Shown here in pieces: positions 16,805 to 25,139 of a stretch of DNA of 64,000 bases. Where the stretch lies: NCBI RefSeq assembly GCF_900115265.1, contig NZ_FOVU01000005.1:310001-374000 (forward strand). The letters are read 5' to 3'. Below the pieces are notes generated by a model. That model searched no databases, was not told the DNA's origin, and worked only from the letters and a program-made list of their open reading frames with translations. The stretch is from Bradyrhizobium sp. Ghvi. GTDB taxonomy: Bacteria > Pseudomonadota > Alphaproteobacteria > Rhizobiales > Xanthobacteraceae. Made by a program: the position numbers and the translations under genes. The first letter of the stretch is position 1, and every line of letters starts with the position of its first letter.

Positions 16805-16832
16805 ACGGGGGCGAAGAAATCCGCCCCCGTTT
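16805..16832 (+). terminator. Terminator after fixNOQP
   Basis: ACGGGGGCG at 16805-16813 pairs with CGCCCCCGT at 16822-16830, loop AAGAAATC, followed by TTT. It is the strongest terminator-like hairpin around the operon, and its last bases touch the FixK2 box of fixG. Confidence 0.7.
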
Positions 16833-16844
16833 GCGTTGGATCAA
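16831..16844 (+). promoter_or_regulatory. FixK2 box of the fixGHIS operon
   Basis: TTGCGTTGGATCAA fits TTG(A/C)-N6-(T/G)CAA. Its centre lies about 63 bases before the fixG ATG, giving a predicted start near 16878 and a 22-base leader. The site directly follows the fixNOQP terminator, so the two operons appear separately initiated. Confidence 0.75.
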
Positions 16845-16900
16845 TGGTCTCATTGCCGTGGGGTCTAGGTTCAATCGCACCTTCCAGGAAGCGCTGAGCG

Positions 16901-18367
16901 ATGAACAAGACCGTAAACCCGAAAGACCTCACACCGGTTGATGACAACGCGCCGCTCTACGCTGCCCGCAAGAAGGTCTATCCCCAGAGCGTCTCCGGCA
17001 CCTTCCGCCGGATCAAATGGGGCCTGATGGCGTTCTGCCTCGGCGTCTATTATTTCCTGCCCTTCGTGCGCTGGAATCGCGGCCTTGGCGCCCCCAGCCA
17101 GGCGGTGCTGATCGATCTGCCCAACAGCCGCTTCTATTTCTTCTTCATCGAGCTGTGGCCGCAGGAGGTCTACTACTTCACCGGCCTGTTGATCGTCGCT
17201 GCGGTGGCGCTGTTTCTGATGAACTCGGTCGGCGGCCGCATCTGGTGCGGCTATCTTTGCCCGCAGACGGTCTGGACCGATCTGTTCTACGCCGTCGAGC
17301 GCTTCGTCGAGGGTGACCGCCGCGAGCGCATGCGCAAGGACAAGCAGGCCGGTTCACTCACGCCCGAGCGCGTCTCGGAGATCGCCGCCAAGCATGCGAT
17401 CTGGCTCATGATCGCCTGGTGGACCGGCGGCGCCTGGGTGCTCTATTTCAGCGACGCGCCGACGCTGGTGAAGGATCTCCTGACCTTCCAGGCGCCGATG
17501 GTCGCCTATATCTGGATCGGCATCCTCACCGCGACGACCTATATACTCGCCGGCTACATGCGCGAACAGGTCTGCACCTATATGTGCCCGTGGCCGCGCA
17601 TCCAGGCCGCGCTCACCGACGAATGGGCGCTGAACGTCACCTATCGCTACGACCGCGGCGAGAAGCGCACCTCGGTCAAGAAGGCCGCAGAGCTGCGCGC
17701 GCTCGGCGAGCAGGTCGGCGATTGCGTCGATTGCTACCAATGCGTCGCGGTCTGCCCGACCGGCATCGACATCCGCAACGGACCGCAGCTCGAATGCATC
17801 CAGTGCGGACTCTGCATCGACGCCTGCGACAACGTGATGGCCAAGATCGGCCGGCCGAAGCGGCTGATCGGCTACGACAACGACATCAACATCCACCGCC
17901 GCCAGGAAGGCAAGGCGCCGATCTACCGCTTCGTCCGCGCCCGCACCGTGGTCTACAGCGCGATCATCGCCGCGGTCGGCGGCATCATGATCTATACGCT
18001 CGCGACCCGCAGCCTGCTTGACATCAACGTGCTGCACGACCGCAACCCGCTTGCGGTCAAGCTCAGCGATGGCTCGATCCGCAACGCCTATACGGTGCGG
18101 CTCTTGAACAAGAGCGGTTATGATCGGGTCATCGCGATCGACGCGGACGGTCCGGCCAATCCCACGATTCACGTCGTCGGCGTTGATTCGGTGACGCCGG
18201 ACAGACCGATGATCGTGATCCCGCGCGATTCCACCAGCGAGCTGCGGCTGCTCGTCACCGCGCCGGCCGACAACAATCCGGAAAAATCGATTCCGGTCCA
18301 CTTCCACGTCACCGATATCGGGCTCGGCGTGGTCGCCTCCAGCACCGACAATTTCGTCGCGCCGTAA
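16901..18367 (+). CDS. fixG: FixG, membrane ferredoxin-like protein for cbb3 assembly
   Basis: A 488-residue CcoG/FixG protein. It has about five membrane helices, a NosR/NapH-like WCGYLCPQTVW and MCPWPRIQ cysteine pair, and a cytoplasmic segment with two ferredoxin-type [4Fe-4S] motifs (CVDCYQCVAVCP and CIQCGLCIDAC, about 275-315). A C-terminal periplasmic Ig-like domain (about 370-485) follows. In relatives CcoG reduces Cu(II) to Cu(I) so that copper can reach the CuB site. It begins fixGHIS, whose products handle copper delivery and maturation of the oxidase encoded just upstream. Confidence 0.95.
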   Translation: MNKTVNPKDLTPVDDNAPLYAARKKVYPQSVSGTFRRIKWGLMAFCLGVYYFLPFVRWNRGLGAPSQAVLIDLPNSRFYFFFIELWPQEVYYFTGLLIVAAVALFLMNSVGGRIWCGYLCPQTVWTDLFYAVERFVEGDRRERMRKDKQAGSLTPERVSEIAAKHAIWLMIAWWTGGAWVLYFSDAPTLVKDLLTFQAPMVAYIWIGILTATTYILAGYMREQVCTYMCPWPRIQAALTDEWALNVTYRYDRGEKRTSVKKAAELRALGEQVGDCVDCYQCVAVCPTGIDIRNGPQLECIQCGLCIDACDNVMAKIGRPKRLIGYDNDINIHRRQEGKAPIYRFVRARTVVYSAIIAAVGGIMIYTLATRSLLDINVLHDRNPLAVKLSDGSIRNAYTVRLLNKSGYDRVIAIDADGPANPTIHVVGVDSVTPDRPMIVIPRDSTSELRLLVTAPADNNPEKSIPVHFHVTDIGLGVVASSTDNFVAP

Positions 18368-18382
18368 GTTCAGGAGATCGCC

Positions 18383-18868
18383 ATGGCCGCCAAGCCGCTG
18401 ACCGGAACCAAGGTGTTGCTGATGCTGGTCGCCTTCTTTGGGGTCGTCATCGGCGTCAACGTCACCATGATGAAGCTCGCGATCGCGACGCTACCCGGCA
18501 CCGAGGTCGACAGCCCCTATGCCGCAGGCCTCGTCTATGACCGCGAGATCTCGGCGGCGCAGGATCAGGCGGCGCGCAAATGGAAGGTCAGCGCGCATAT
18601 CGAGCGGCGCGCCGACGGCAATGCCGTGCTTCAGGTCGAGGCGCGCGACGCGTCGGGCCAGCCGGTGACCGGATTGAAATTCGGCGGGCGCCTCGAGCGG
18701 CCGACCGACAAGCGCGCCGACCTCGCGGTCGAGCTCACCGAGGCGGGCAGCGGCGTCTATCGCGGCAATGCCGCCTCCGTCGCGCCGGGCCAGTGGGATC
18801 TCGTGATCGAGGGTGATGCCAGGGGCGAGCGCGTGTTCCTGTCGCGCAACCGCGTGATCCTGAACTGA
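18383..18868 (+). CDS. fixH: FixH, cbb3 oxidase assembly protein
   Basis: A 161-residue membrane-anchored protein with one N-terminal helix (about 10-30, KVLLMLVAFFGVVIGVNVTM) and a periplasmic beta-rich domain; the segment SPYAAGLVYDREI is characteristic of FixH/CcoH. CcoH binds assembly intermediates of the cbb3 oxidase. The ATG follows CAGGAGATCGCC, 15 bases after fixG, and fixI follows after 9 bases, so all are in one operon. Confidence 0.92.
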   Translation: MAAKPLTGTKVLLMLVAFFGVVIGVNVTMMKLAIATLPGTEVDSPYAAGLVYDREISAAQDQAARKWKVSAHIERRADGNAVLQVEARDASGQPVTGLKFGGRLERPTDKRADLAVELTEAGSGVYRGNAASVAPGQWDLVIEGDARGERVFLSRNRVILN

Positions 18869-18877
18869 GGTCTTGCC

Positions 18878-21070
18878 ATGCAGGTGACGCGCGATTTCTC
18901 TCACTACGTCCGCGCCGCGGGCGCAGGCGTTCAGCATATCGATCTCGCGGTCGAGGGTGTTCATTGCGCCGGCTGCATGGCCAAGATCGAGCGCGGCCTT
19001 TCTGCCATTCCTGACGTCACGCTGGCGCGGGTCAACCTCACCGACAAGCGCGTCGCGCTGGAATGGAAAGAGGGCACGCTCGATCCTGCCCGCTTCATCG
19101 ATCGGCTCGAGGAGCTCGGCTATAAGGCCTATCCATACGAGACCCAGAGCGCGGAAGCGACCGAGGTCGCGGAATCGCGTTTCCTGCTCCGCTGCCTCGG
19201 CGTCGCCGCGTTCGCCACCATGAACGTGATGATGCTGTCGATCCCGGTGTGGTCGGGCAACGTCTCGGACATGCTGCCCGAGCAGCGCGACTTCTTTCAC
19301 TGGCTGTCGGCGCTGATTGCGCTGCCGGCCGCTGCCTATGCCGGCCAGCCGTTCTTCCGTGCGGCCTGGCGCGCGCTGTCGAACAAGACCACCAACATGG
19401 ATGTGCCGATTTCGATCGGCGTGTGCCTCGCGCTTGGCATGTCCGTGGTCGAGACCATCAACCATGCGGAGCACGCCTATTTCGACGCGGCGATCATGCT
19501 GCTCACCTTCCTGCTCGTCGGCCGCTTCCTCGACCAGAACATGCGGCGGCGGACCCGCGCTGTTGCCGGCAACCTCGCGGCGCTGAAAGCGGAGACGGCG
19601 GCCAAATTCGTCGGACCCGACGAAATCTCGCAGGTGCCGGTCGCCGCGATCCATCCCGGCGACATCGTGCTGCTCAGGCCCGGCGAGCGCTGCGCGGTCG
19701 ACGGCAGCGTGATCGAGGGGCGTTCCGAGATCGATCAGAGCCTGATCACCGGAGAGACGCTCTATGTCACGGCCGGGCAGGGCACGCCTATCTATGCCGG
19801 CTCGATGAACATCTCCGGCACGTTGCGGGTGCGGGTCTCGGCTGACTCGGAAGCAACACTGCTCGCCGAGATCACGCGGCTGCTCGACAACGCGCTCCAG
19901 GCGCGTTCGCGTTACATGCGGCTCGCCGACCGCGCCTCGCGGCTCTATGCGCCGGTGGTTCATGCGACCGCGCTCATCACCATTTTGGGCTGGGTCATCG
20001 CGGGCGCCACCTGGCGTGACGCTGTTGTCACCGGAATCGCCGTCTTGATCATCACCTGTCCCTGCGCGCTCGGCCTTGCGATTCCGACCGTGCAGACGGT
20101 GGCCTCGGGTACGATGTTCAAGGCGGGCGTGCTGCTCAATTCCGGCGATGCCATCGAGCGGCTGGCCGAAGCCGACCATGTCATCTTCGACAAGACCGGC
20201 ACGCTGACGCTCCCGGATCTCGAGGTCACGAACGCCGACGATATCCCCTCCGACGTTTTCGAGCTCGCCGGCCGCCTCGCGTTGTCGAGCCATCACCCGG
20301 TCGCCGCTGCGGTCGCGCAGGCCGTGGGCGCGACGTCGCCGATCCTCAGCGCAGCCGAGGAGGCCGGGCAAGGCGTCCGCGCCATGGTCGATGGCGTCGA
20401 GCTCCGTCTCGGCCGGCCGTCCTTCTGCGGCGCCGAGGCGCTGGTCGCTGATGCGACCCGTTTCGATCCTGAGGCGTCCATCGTGGCCTTCAGCAGGGGA
20501 GAGGAAAAGTTCATCCTCTCCGTGCGCCAGGGCCTGCGTCCGGACGCGCAGGCCGTGATCGCGGCACTGAAGGCACGCAATATCGGCATCGAGATCCTCT
20601 CCGGCGACCGTGAACCCGCCGTGATTGCAGCGGCCCACGCGCTTGGCATCGCCGAATGGCGGGCCGGCGTCACGCCCGCCGACAAGATCGCGCGGATCGA
20701 GGAGCTGAAGCGGCGCGGTGCAAAGGTGCTGATGGTCGGCGACGGCATGAACGATGCGCCGTCGCTGGCGGCCGCCCATGTCTCGATGTCGCCGATCTCG
20801 GCCGCGCATCTCAGCCAGGCGACCGCCGATCTCGTCTTCCTCGGGCGGCCCCTGGCTCCGGTCGTCGCGGCGATCGATTCCGCGCGCAAGGCGCTGCATC
20901 TGATGCGGCAGAACCTCTGGCTTGCGATCGGTTATAATGTGCTTGCCGTGCCGGTCGCGATCAGCGGCGTCGTCACCCCCCTGATCGCGGCAGCCGCCAT
21001 GAGCGGATCGTCGATCCTGGTGATGCTCAATTCGCTGCGCGCCCGCAGCGCCTCGCGGGAGATCGTGTGA
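18878..21070 (+). CDS. fixI: FixI, copper-exporting P1B-type ATPase for oxidase maturation
   Basis: A 730-residue heavy-metal P-type ATPase. A metal-binding domain with GVHCAGCMAKIE lies near residue 30, the membrane copper motif CPC near residue 394 (ITCPCALGLAIP), the phosphorylation site DKTGT near 438 and the hinge GDGMNDAPSLAAA near 625. FixI/CcoI proteins export Cu(I) slowly to supply the CuB centre rather than to detoxify copper. The gene overlaps fixS (TGATG) and belongs to fixGHIS. Confidence 0.95.
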   Translation: MQVTRDFSHYVRAAGAGVQHIDLAVEGVHCAGCMAKIERGLSAIPDVTLARVNLTDKRVALEWKEGTLDPARFIDRLEELGYKAYPYETQSAEATEVAESRFLLRCLGVAAFATMNVMMLSIPVWSGNVSDMLPEQRDFFHWLSALIALPAAAYAGQPFFRAAWRALSNKTTNMDVPISIGVCLALGMSVVETINHAEHAYFDAAIMLLTFLLVGRFLDQNMRRRTRAVAGNLAALKAETAAKFVGPDEISQVPVAAIHPGDIVLLRPGERCAVDGSVIEGRSEIDQSLITGETLYVTAGQGTPIYAGSMNISGTLRVRVSADSEATLLAEITRLLDNALQARSRYMRLADRASRLYAPVVHATALITILGWVIAGATWRDAVVTGIAVLIITCPCALGLAIPTVQTVASGTMFKAGVLLNSGDAIERLAEADHVIFDKTGTLTLPDLEVTNADDIPSDVFELAGRLALSSHHPVAAAVAQAVGATSPILSAAEEAGQGVRAMVDGVELRLGRPSFCGAEALVADATRFDPEASIVAFSRGEEKFILSVRQGLRPDAQAVIAALKARNIGIEILSGDREPAVIAAAHALGIAEWRAGVTPADKIARIEELKRRGAKVLMVGDGMNDAPSLAAAHVSMSPISAAHLSQATADLVFLGRPLAPVVAAIDSARKALHLMRQNLWLAIGYNVLAVPVAISGVVTPLIAAAAMSGSSILVMLNSLRARSASREIV

Positions 21071-21255
21071 TGGAGATCCTGGTTTACCTGGTGCCGCTGG
21101 CCTTGCTGCTCGGAGGCGCCGGCCTCGCCGCCTTCCTCTGGTCGCTCCGCAGCGGCCAGTACGACGATCTCGACGGCGCCGCCTGGCGGGCCATCGCCGA
21201 TGACGACCCGCCGCCGCAGGAAGCGCCGGCGGAGATGGCGAAGGCCAGGCGCTAA
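21070..21255 (+). CDS. fixS: FixS, small cbb3 assembly protein
   Basis: A 61-residue protein starting at the ATG in the TGATG overlap with the fixI stop codon. Its first half is one membrane helix (VYLVPLALLLGGAGLAAFLW), followed by the FixS signature WSLRSGQYDDLDGAAWRAI and an acidic, proline-rich tail. FixS/CcoS is required to insert cofactors into FixN. Its end overlaps by four bases the stop codon of the convergent MFS gene. Confidence 0.94.
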   Translation: MEILVYLVPLALLLGGAGLAAFLWSLRSGQYDDLDGAAWRAIADDDPPPQEAPAEMAKARR

Positions 21256-22454
21256 CGTTTCAGGCTAAGCGTCAGCAGGGCCGCTGCGGCGAGGGCCCCG
21301 CCGACACCGGCGACGCAGGCATGCCAACCATACGCGTCGAACAGACGTCCGAGCACGGCCGTGCCGACGAGGCCGCCGCAGAAGTAGCAGGCGAGATAGG
21401 TGCCGCTGGCGATGCCGCGGTTGTCGGTCGCCGCTTGTCCCACGAAGGCGGTCGCAGCGGCTTGGGCGAAGAAGGTGCCGACGCCGACCAGGACCATGCC
21501 GGTGAGTACCTCAGCCAGATGCGCTCCCAGCATCAGCGGCAGGCCGATTGCGGCGACCGCAAGCGCGCCCCAGATCGTCGGCCGCGTGCCGAGGCGGGCT
21601 GTCATCCTGCCGGCCAGCAACGTTGTGACGATGGAGGGCAGAAAGACGAAATAGACGAGACCGAGGTGCATCATGCCGAGCGACAGCGGTGGCCGAACCA
21701 GCACGAAATTGACGAATGTGAAGGTGCCGATGAACGCGAACAGGATGCAAAAACCGATGCCATATGCGGCCCGCAGCGGCGGATTGCGCCAGTGCGCGAG
21801 CGCGGCGATCAGCGGCGACGGTGCAGACATCGTCGGACGCATCGGCTCGACCCGCTTGATCGTGAAAAAGACTAGCGCCGCTCCCGCCAAATTGAGCGCG
21901 GCGAATACGTAGAAATTCCAGGCGAGGCCGAGGCCGTCGGCGAGCGCTGCCGAAACCAGACGGCCGACGAGGTTGCTGGCGACGTTTCCGGTGATGTAGG
22001 CGGCAAAGGCGCCGCCGGCATCGGTGGCACTGCATTGTTCACCGAGATAAGCAAGCGTCAAGGCAAAGGCCGACGCCATGCACAGACCCTGCGCAATCCG
22101 CAAGGTTGTGAAGACGGCAAGATTCGGTGCAGTCGCCAATAGGCTCGTCGGAATGGCGAGGAGCGCGAGGCTGAGCAAGATGCCGGTTCGCCGGTCGATA
22201 TGCGGGCTGAAGAGGCCGACCGCCAGACCTGCGACGGCCATGCCGAAGGTGCTCGCATTGACGGCGAAGCCCATCGCCGCAGGCGTGACGCCATAGTGGC
22301 GCGTCAACGCTGGCAGGATCGCCTGAGTCGCGAACAAGTCGACGACGGTCAGGAATGCGGTGAGGCCGATCACGACCGACCGAAGTACGAGACCGGACAA
22401 ATGTGCGTCCATCGCCATTGCGGACGGCTTGATCGGCGTGGAAAGATCGGTCAT
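21252..22454 (-). CDS. MFS transporter, YnfM/arabinose-efflux type
   Basis: A 400-residue major facilitator with twelve predicted helices. The ATQAILPAL segment after helix 1 and the SPHIDRRTGIL loop between helices 2 and 3 resemble the MFS inner-membrane transporters of the YnfM group. It should be a proton-driven efflux carrier of small molecules, substrate unknown. The ATG at 22454 is preceded by GAGGAGG. Its 3' end overlaps the fixS stop on the other strand, and it has no clear functional link to the fix genes. Confidence 0.82.
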   Translation of the reverse strand: MTDLSTPIKPSAMAMDAHLSGLVLRSVVIGLTAFLTVVDLFATQAILPALTRHYGVTPAAMGFAVNASTFGMAVAGLAVGLFSPHIDRRTGILLSLALLAIPTSLLATAPNLAVFTTLRIAQGLCMASAFALTLAYLGEQCSATDAGGAFAAYITGNVASNLVGRLVSAALADGLGLAWNFYVFAALNLAGAALVFFTIKRVEPMRPTMSAPSPLIAALAHWRNPPLRAAYGIGFCILFAFIGTFTFVNFVLVRPPLSLGMMHLGLVYFVFLPSIVTTLLAGRMTARLGTRPTIWGALAVAAIGLPLMLGAHLAEVLTGMVLVGVGTFFAQAAATAFVGQAATDNRGIASGTYLACYFCGGLVGTAVLGRLFDAYGWHACVAGVGGALAAAALLTLSLKR

Positions 22455-22474
22455 GGCATGGCCCTCCTCGGTCT

Positions 22475-22571
22475 GTCATTTCCGGGCTGGTGCGAACGGG
22501 ACCGCAAGGTGGTCCGGAGCACCAGCCCCGGATCTCGAGGTTCCGGTTCGCTTCGCGCCCCGGAACGACTG
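22475..22571. repeat. Intergenic palindromic repeat (CCGGG...TCTCGAG type)
   Basis: This gap holds a repeat starting GTCATTTCCGGG, with a central CCCGGATCTCGAGGTTCC and ending GCCCCGGAACGACTG. The same order of blocks occurs at 32409-32489 (GTCATTCCGGGG ... CCCGGAATCTCGAGAT ... CCCCGGGATGACG). The ends are inverted relative to each other, so each copy can fold into a long hairpin. No gene lies in the gap. Confidence 0.65.
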
Positions 22572-22585
22572 CACACTCGGTACCG

Positions 22586-23068
22586 TCACATGTTGTGATC
22601 GTGCGGATCCTTGCGGACATCGCCGACATAGAGAACGACCGTCTCCTTGCCGAGGTTCTTCCACCAATGCGAGGTGCCGAACACTTCCGGGCGGATATCG
22701 CCGGCCTTGTGCACGATCGGATCGATGCAATTGGAGGCGTATTCGACGATTTCGCCCTGCTGCACGAAGATGAGGGCCGGGCGGTCATCATGGCTGTGCC
22801 ACGGCACGATGCCGCCGGGCGCGATCGTCAGCTTGCGGAAACGCAGCTCGCGGCCTTCCAGATGCGCCGGCTGCTTGCCGAGGTCGATCGCGCCGAGCGT
22901 GACGTCAGTGACGCCGGCCGGCTTATAGTCAACCATCTGCCGCGCGTTCGGCTTGATCTTATCGGCCGGGCATTCGCCGGCGAGCACCGGCTGCGCCGAG
23001 AGAGTGAGAGCGCCGAACACGGCAAGCCCGGGCCAGATCAGGCGTGACAAGGTGTGGCTCGTCGACAT
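22586..23068 (-). CDS. Exported cupin-domain protein
   Basis: A 160-residue protein with a signal peptide (about 1-29, ending QPVLA) and a single cupin beta-barrel (about 65-150). The metal-binding motif is WHSHDDRPALIFVQQGEI with a later His in GTSHWW. Such small periplasmic cupins usually bind a divalent metal; enzymatic and purely binding forms exist, and the role here is unknown. Two cysteines (in GECPAD and SNCID) may form a disulfide in the periplasm. The ATG follows AGGAGACCTCCCC. It faces away from the peroxiredoxin gene across a 254-base gap. Confidence 0.82.
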   Translation of the reverse strand: MSTSHTLSRLIWPGLAVFGALTLSAQPVLAGECPADKIKPNARQMVDYKPAGVTDVTLGAIDLGKQPAHLEGRELRFRKLTIAPGGIVPWHSHDDRPALIFVQQGEIVEYASNCIDPIVHKAGDIRPEVFGTSHWWKNLGKETVVLYVGDVRKDPHDHNM

Positions 23069-23233
23069 GGGGAGGTCTCCTGTGTTGGCCGCAACCCCGC
23101 TGGTTGCCGGCTATGGCAGGAGTGTCGCCGAAACCGCGTCGGCCCTGAAATGCCGGCTTGCTCTCGATGCGATAGCCGAGCGCTATGTTGATGCGTGGCG
23201 GCTATCGAACCGATTGTGGATCGGCATTTCCGT

Positions 23234-23247
23234 TTGACAGGGATCAA
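23234..23247 (+). promoter_or_regulatory. FixK2 box upstream of a peroxiredoxin-like gene
   Basis: TTGACAGGGATCAA fits TTG(A/C)-N6-(T/G)CAA perfectly. The centre is about 82 bases before the ATG at 23323, so activator spacing would place the transcript start near 23282 with a 41-base leader. It faces the peroxiredoxin gene only; the minus-strand cupin starts 166 bases away. Confidence 0.6.
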
Positions 23248-23322
23248 GCATTCGATCGACCGGCAGCCCTTGCGGGGCGGCTGAAATGCCAAATAATAGG
23301 TTCACCAATGCCGGAGCGGAAA

Positions 23323-24039
23323 ATGACATCCCTTTCCACAGCCGATGCCGAGCGGCTCAAGCTTGCCTTCCAGCGCTGCCGTGACATGGAGGGGACCCTG
23401 AACGAACAGCTTCGGGCGTACGCGAATGCCGGTCGTGAGATCTTTCCGGCTTACGGCGAGGCTGTCGATCGGCTCGTGGCAAGACTAGCCGGGAATGGCG
23501 GTGGGGAAAACGCGCCCCGGCCGGGCGAGATGATGCCGCCCTTCATGTTGCCGGACGAGAATGGGCATCTGGTCACCTTGCCTTCGCTGACTTCGCGCAG
23601 CCCGGTAGCGGTCATGTTCTTTCGAGGCCATTGGTGCCCTTATTGCCGACTGAACGTGCGCGCGGTGATCCAGGCCCAAGACGACATCAAGGCAATGGGC
23701 GCCCAGATTGTCGCGATCATGCCGGAAACGCAGGAGTTCACGGAGAAGTTCAAGGCCGAATCGGGGGCGCCGTTCCCGGTGCTGACCGACCTCGACAATG
23801 GCTACGCGCTGTCGTTGAATCTGGCGATCTGGCTCGGCGCAGAAATCCAGAGCTTGTTGTCCTATCAGGACATGGCCAGGTTTCACGGCAATGACGGCTG
23901 GATGCTGCCGATCCCGGCCGTGTTCGTGGTCGGCCGCGACGGCATCGTCAAGGCTCGCTTCGTCGATCCGGATTTCCGCAAGCGCATGGAGGTCGACGAT
24001 CTGCTTGCAGCGCTCGAAAGCGCAAGCGCCGATCGCTAA
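23323..24039 (+). CDS. Peroxiredoxin-like (AhpC/TSA, thioredoxin fold) protein
   Basis: A 238-residue protein. Residues 1-60 are mostly helical; residues 70-225 form an AhpC/TSA thioredoxin fold with the redox motif CPYC in FRGHWCPYCRLNVR. That is closer to the AhpC/TSA-like group found beside respiration genes than to classic 2-Cys peroxiredoxins. It likely reduces peroxides or works as a thiol oxidoreductase in the cytoplasm. The ATG at 23323 (after GGAGCGGAAA) is preferred to the ATG at 23308. A perfect FixK2 box upstream suggests induction at low oxygen. Confidence 0.83.
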   Translation: MTSLSTADAERLKLAFQRCRDMEGTLNEQLRAYANAGREIFPAYGEAVDRLVARLAGNGGGENAPRPGEMMPPFMLPDENGHLVTLPSLTSRSPVAVMFFRGHWCPYCRLNVRAVIQAQDDIKAMGAQIVAIMPETQEFTEKFKAESGAPFPVLTDLDNGYALSLNLAIWLGAEIQSLLSYQDMARFHGNDGWMLPIPAVFVVGRDGIVKARFVDPDFRKRMEVDDLLAALESASADR

Positions 24040-24065
24040 CGCGGCCTGTACGTCTTTAAGCGAAT

Positions 24066-24947
24066 TCAGCCCGCAACCGCTCGCCAGTCCGCGCCGCGCA
24101 GCATCCGCATCACGGCGTTGGCCACCGCTGTGCGCTGGCGGCCGGCCACGCCGTAGAGGCTCACGGTACGGCGGGCGTCGAGGCCTGCGACCGCGGCGCG
24201 CGTCAGCGTTTCCGGCACGGGCGACGTGTGGGGGACCATGGCGATGCCGACGTTGGCTTCGACCAGCTCGATCAGGTCGCGCTCGCTCGATATCTCGTGA
24301 CCATGATCAATGCCGTGCTCATGCAGGCTGACGGAAATACGGCCGGAATGCTCGCAGAAGGTTCGGCTTAGCAGTTGTTCGGAGCGCAAATCATCCAGCG
24401 ATATGCTGCTGCGACCTGCCAACCGGTGTCCGCTGCTGACGACGAGTTCGAAGCCTTCGGTGAACAATGGCCAGGTGTCGAGCCGGTCCCAGGCCTCGTC
24501 GATCTCAGCCGCAATGCCGAGCTCTGCCTCGCCCTTCTTCAGGAAGTCGCCGACCTCTTTGCTCGAGCCGCGCAGGAAGCGAAATTCGAGCCGGTTGAAC
24601 TGTCGTTTGATCTCGTTGAGGTGCGGAATCAGCAGCGCAAGGTCGACCGAATGCGTCAGCGCAATTCGCAACGCGCCGATTTCGCCGCTCTTGAAGGAGG
24701 AGGCGAGCGAGCGTGCGCCGGCGGCGGCGTCATAGCACTGTTTGAGCAGCGGATGCATGCGCTGGCCGAGCTCGGTCAATTGGGCCGCCGGACGCTCGCG
24801 GCGAAACAGGTCGCCGCCAAGCTCGGCCTCGAGCTGCTTGATCGCGCGCGTCAGCGACGGCTGCGTCACGTTGCACTCCTCGGCGGCGCGCGTGAAGTTG
24901 AGCAGTTGCGCCACCGCGAGAAAATAGCGGACCTGGTGCATTTCCAT
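24066..24947 (-). CDS. LysR-family transcriptional regulator
   Basis: A 293-residue LysR regulator. The winged helix-turn-helix is at residues 1-60 (MHQVRYFLAVAQLLNFTRAAEECNVTQPSLTRAI), and the effector-binding domain covers about 90-290. The N-terminus strongly resembles the CbbR/CysB-like group with MEMHQVRYFLA. It is convergent with the peroxiredoxin gene and divergent from 3-hydroxybutyrate dehydrogenase, whose promoter lies in the shared 192-base gap, so that gene is a natural candidate target. The co-inducer cannot be predicted. Confidence 0.87.
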   Translation of the reverse strand: MEMHQVRYFLAVAQLLNFTRAAEECNVTQPSLTRAIKQLEAELGGDLFRRERPAAQLTELGQRMHPLLKQCYDAAAGARSLASSFKSGEIGALRIALTHSVDLALLIPHLNEIKRQFNRLEFRFLRGSSKEVGDFLKKGEAELGIAAEIDEAWDRLDTWPLFTEGFELVVSSGHRLAGRSSISLDDLRSEQLLSRTFCEHSGRISVSLHEHGIDHGHEISSERDLIELVEANVGIAMVPHTSPVPETLTRAAVAGLDARRTVSLYGVAGRQRTAVANAVMRMLRGADWRAVAG

Positions 24948-25139
24948 GGATCGGCTCCCAGCAAGACCGACCCGAAATCTAGCGGATCAGGGCAGCAAAT
25001 GACATCCCACCTGCGATAGCCCGGACGTATGGACTCGGAAGCCAACCGGCATTTCCGCAAGATGGGATGGTCAGGCACATTTCGCCCCGGCCACGGCGCT
25101 GACCCTGCGCCCGCTGTTTGCTCCGAAAGAGGTTGGATC

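Noticed and set aside
17354..18307. Long open frames antisense to fixG, and similar frames antisense to glycogen debranching, nasC, fixI and other genes
   Set aside because: They mirror the third-position GC bias of the real genes on the other strand, lack motifs and are rich in Arg, Asp and His as expected for shadow frames.
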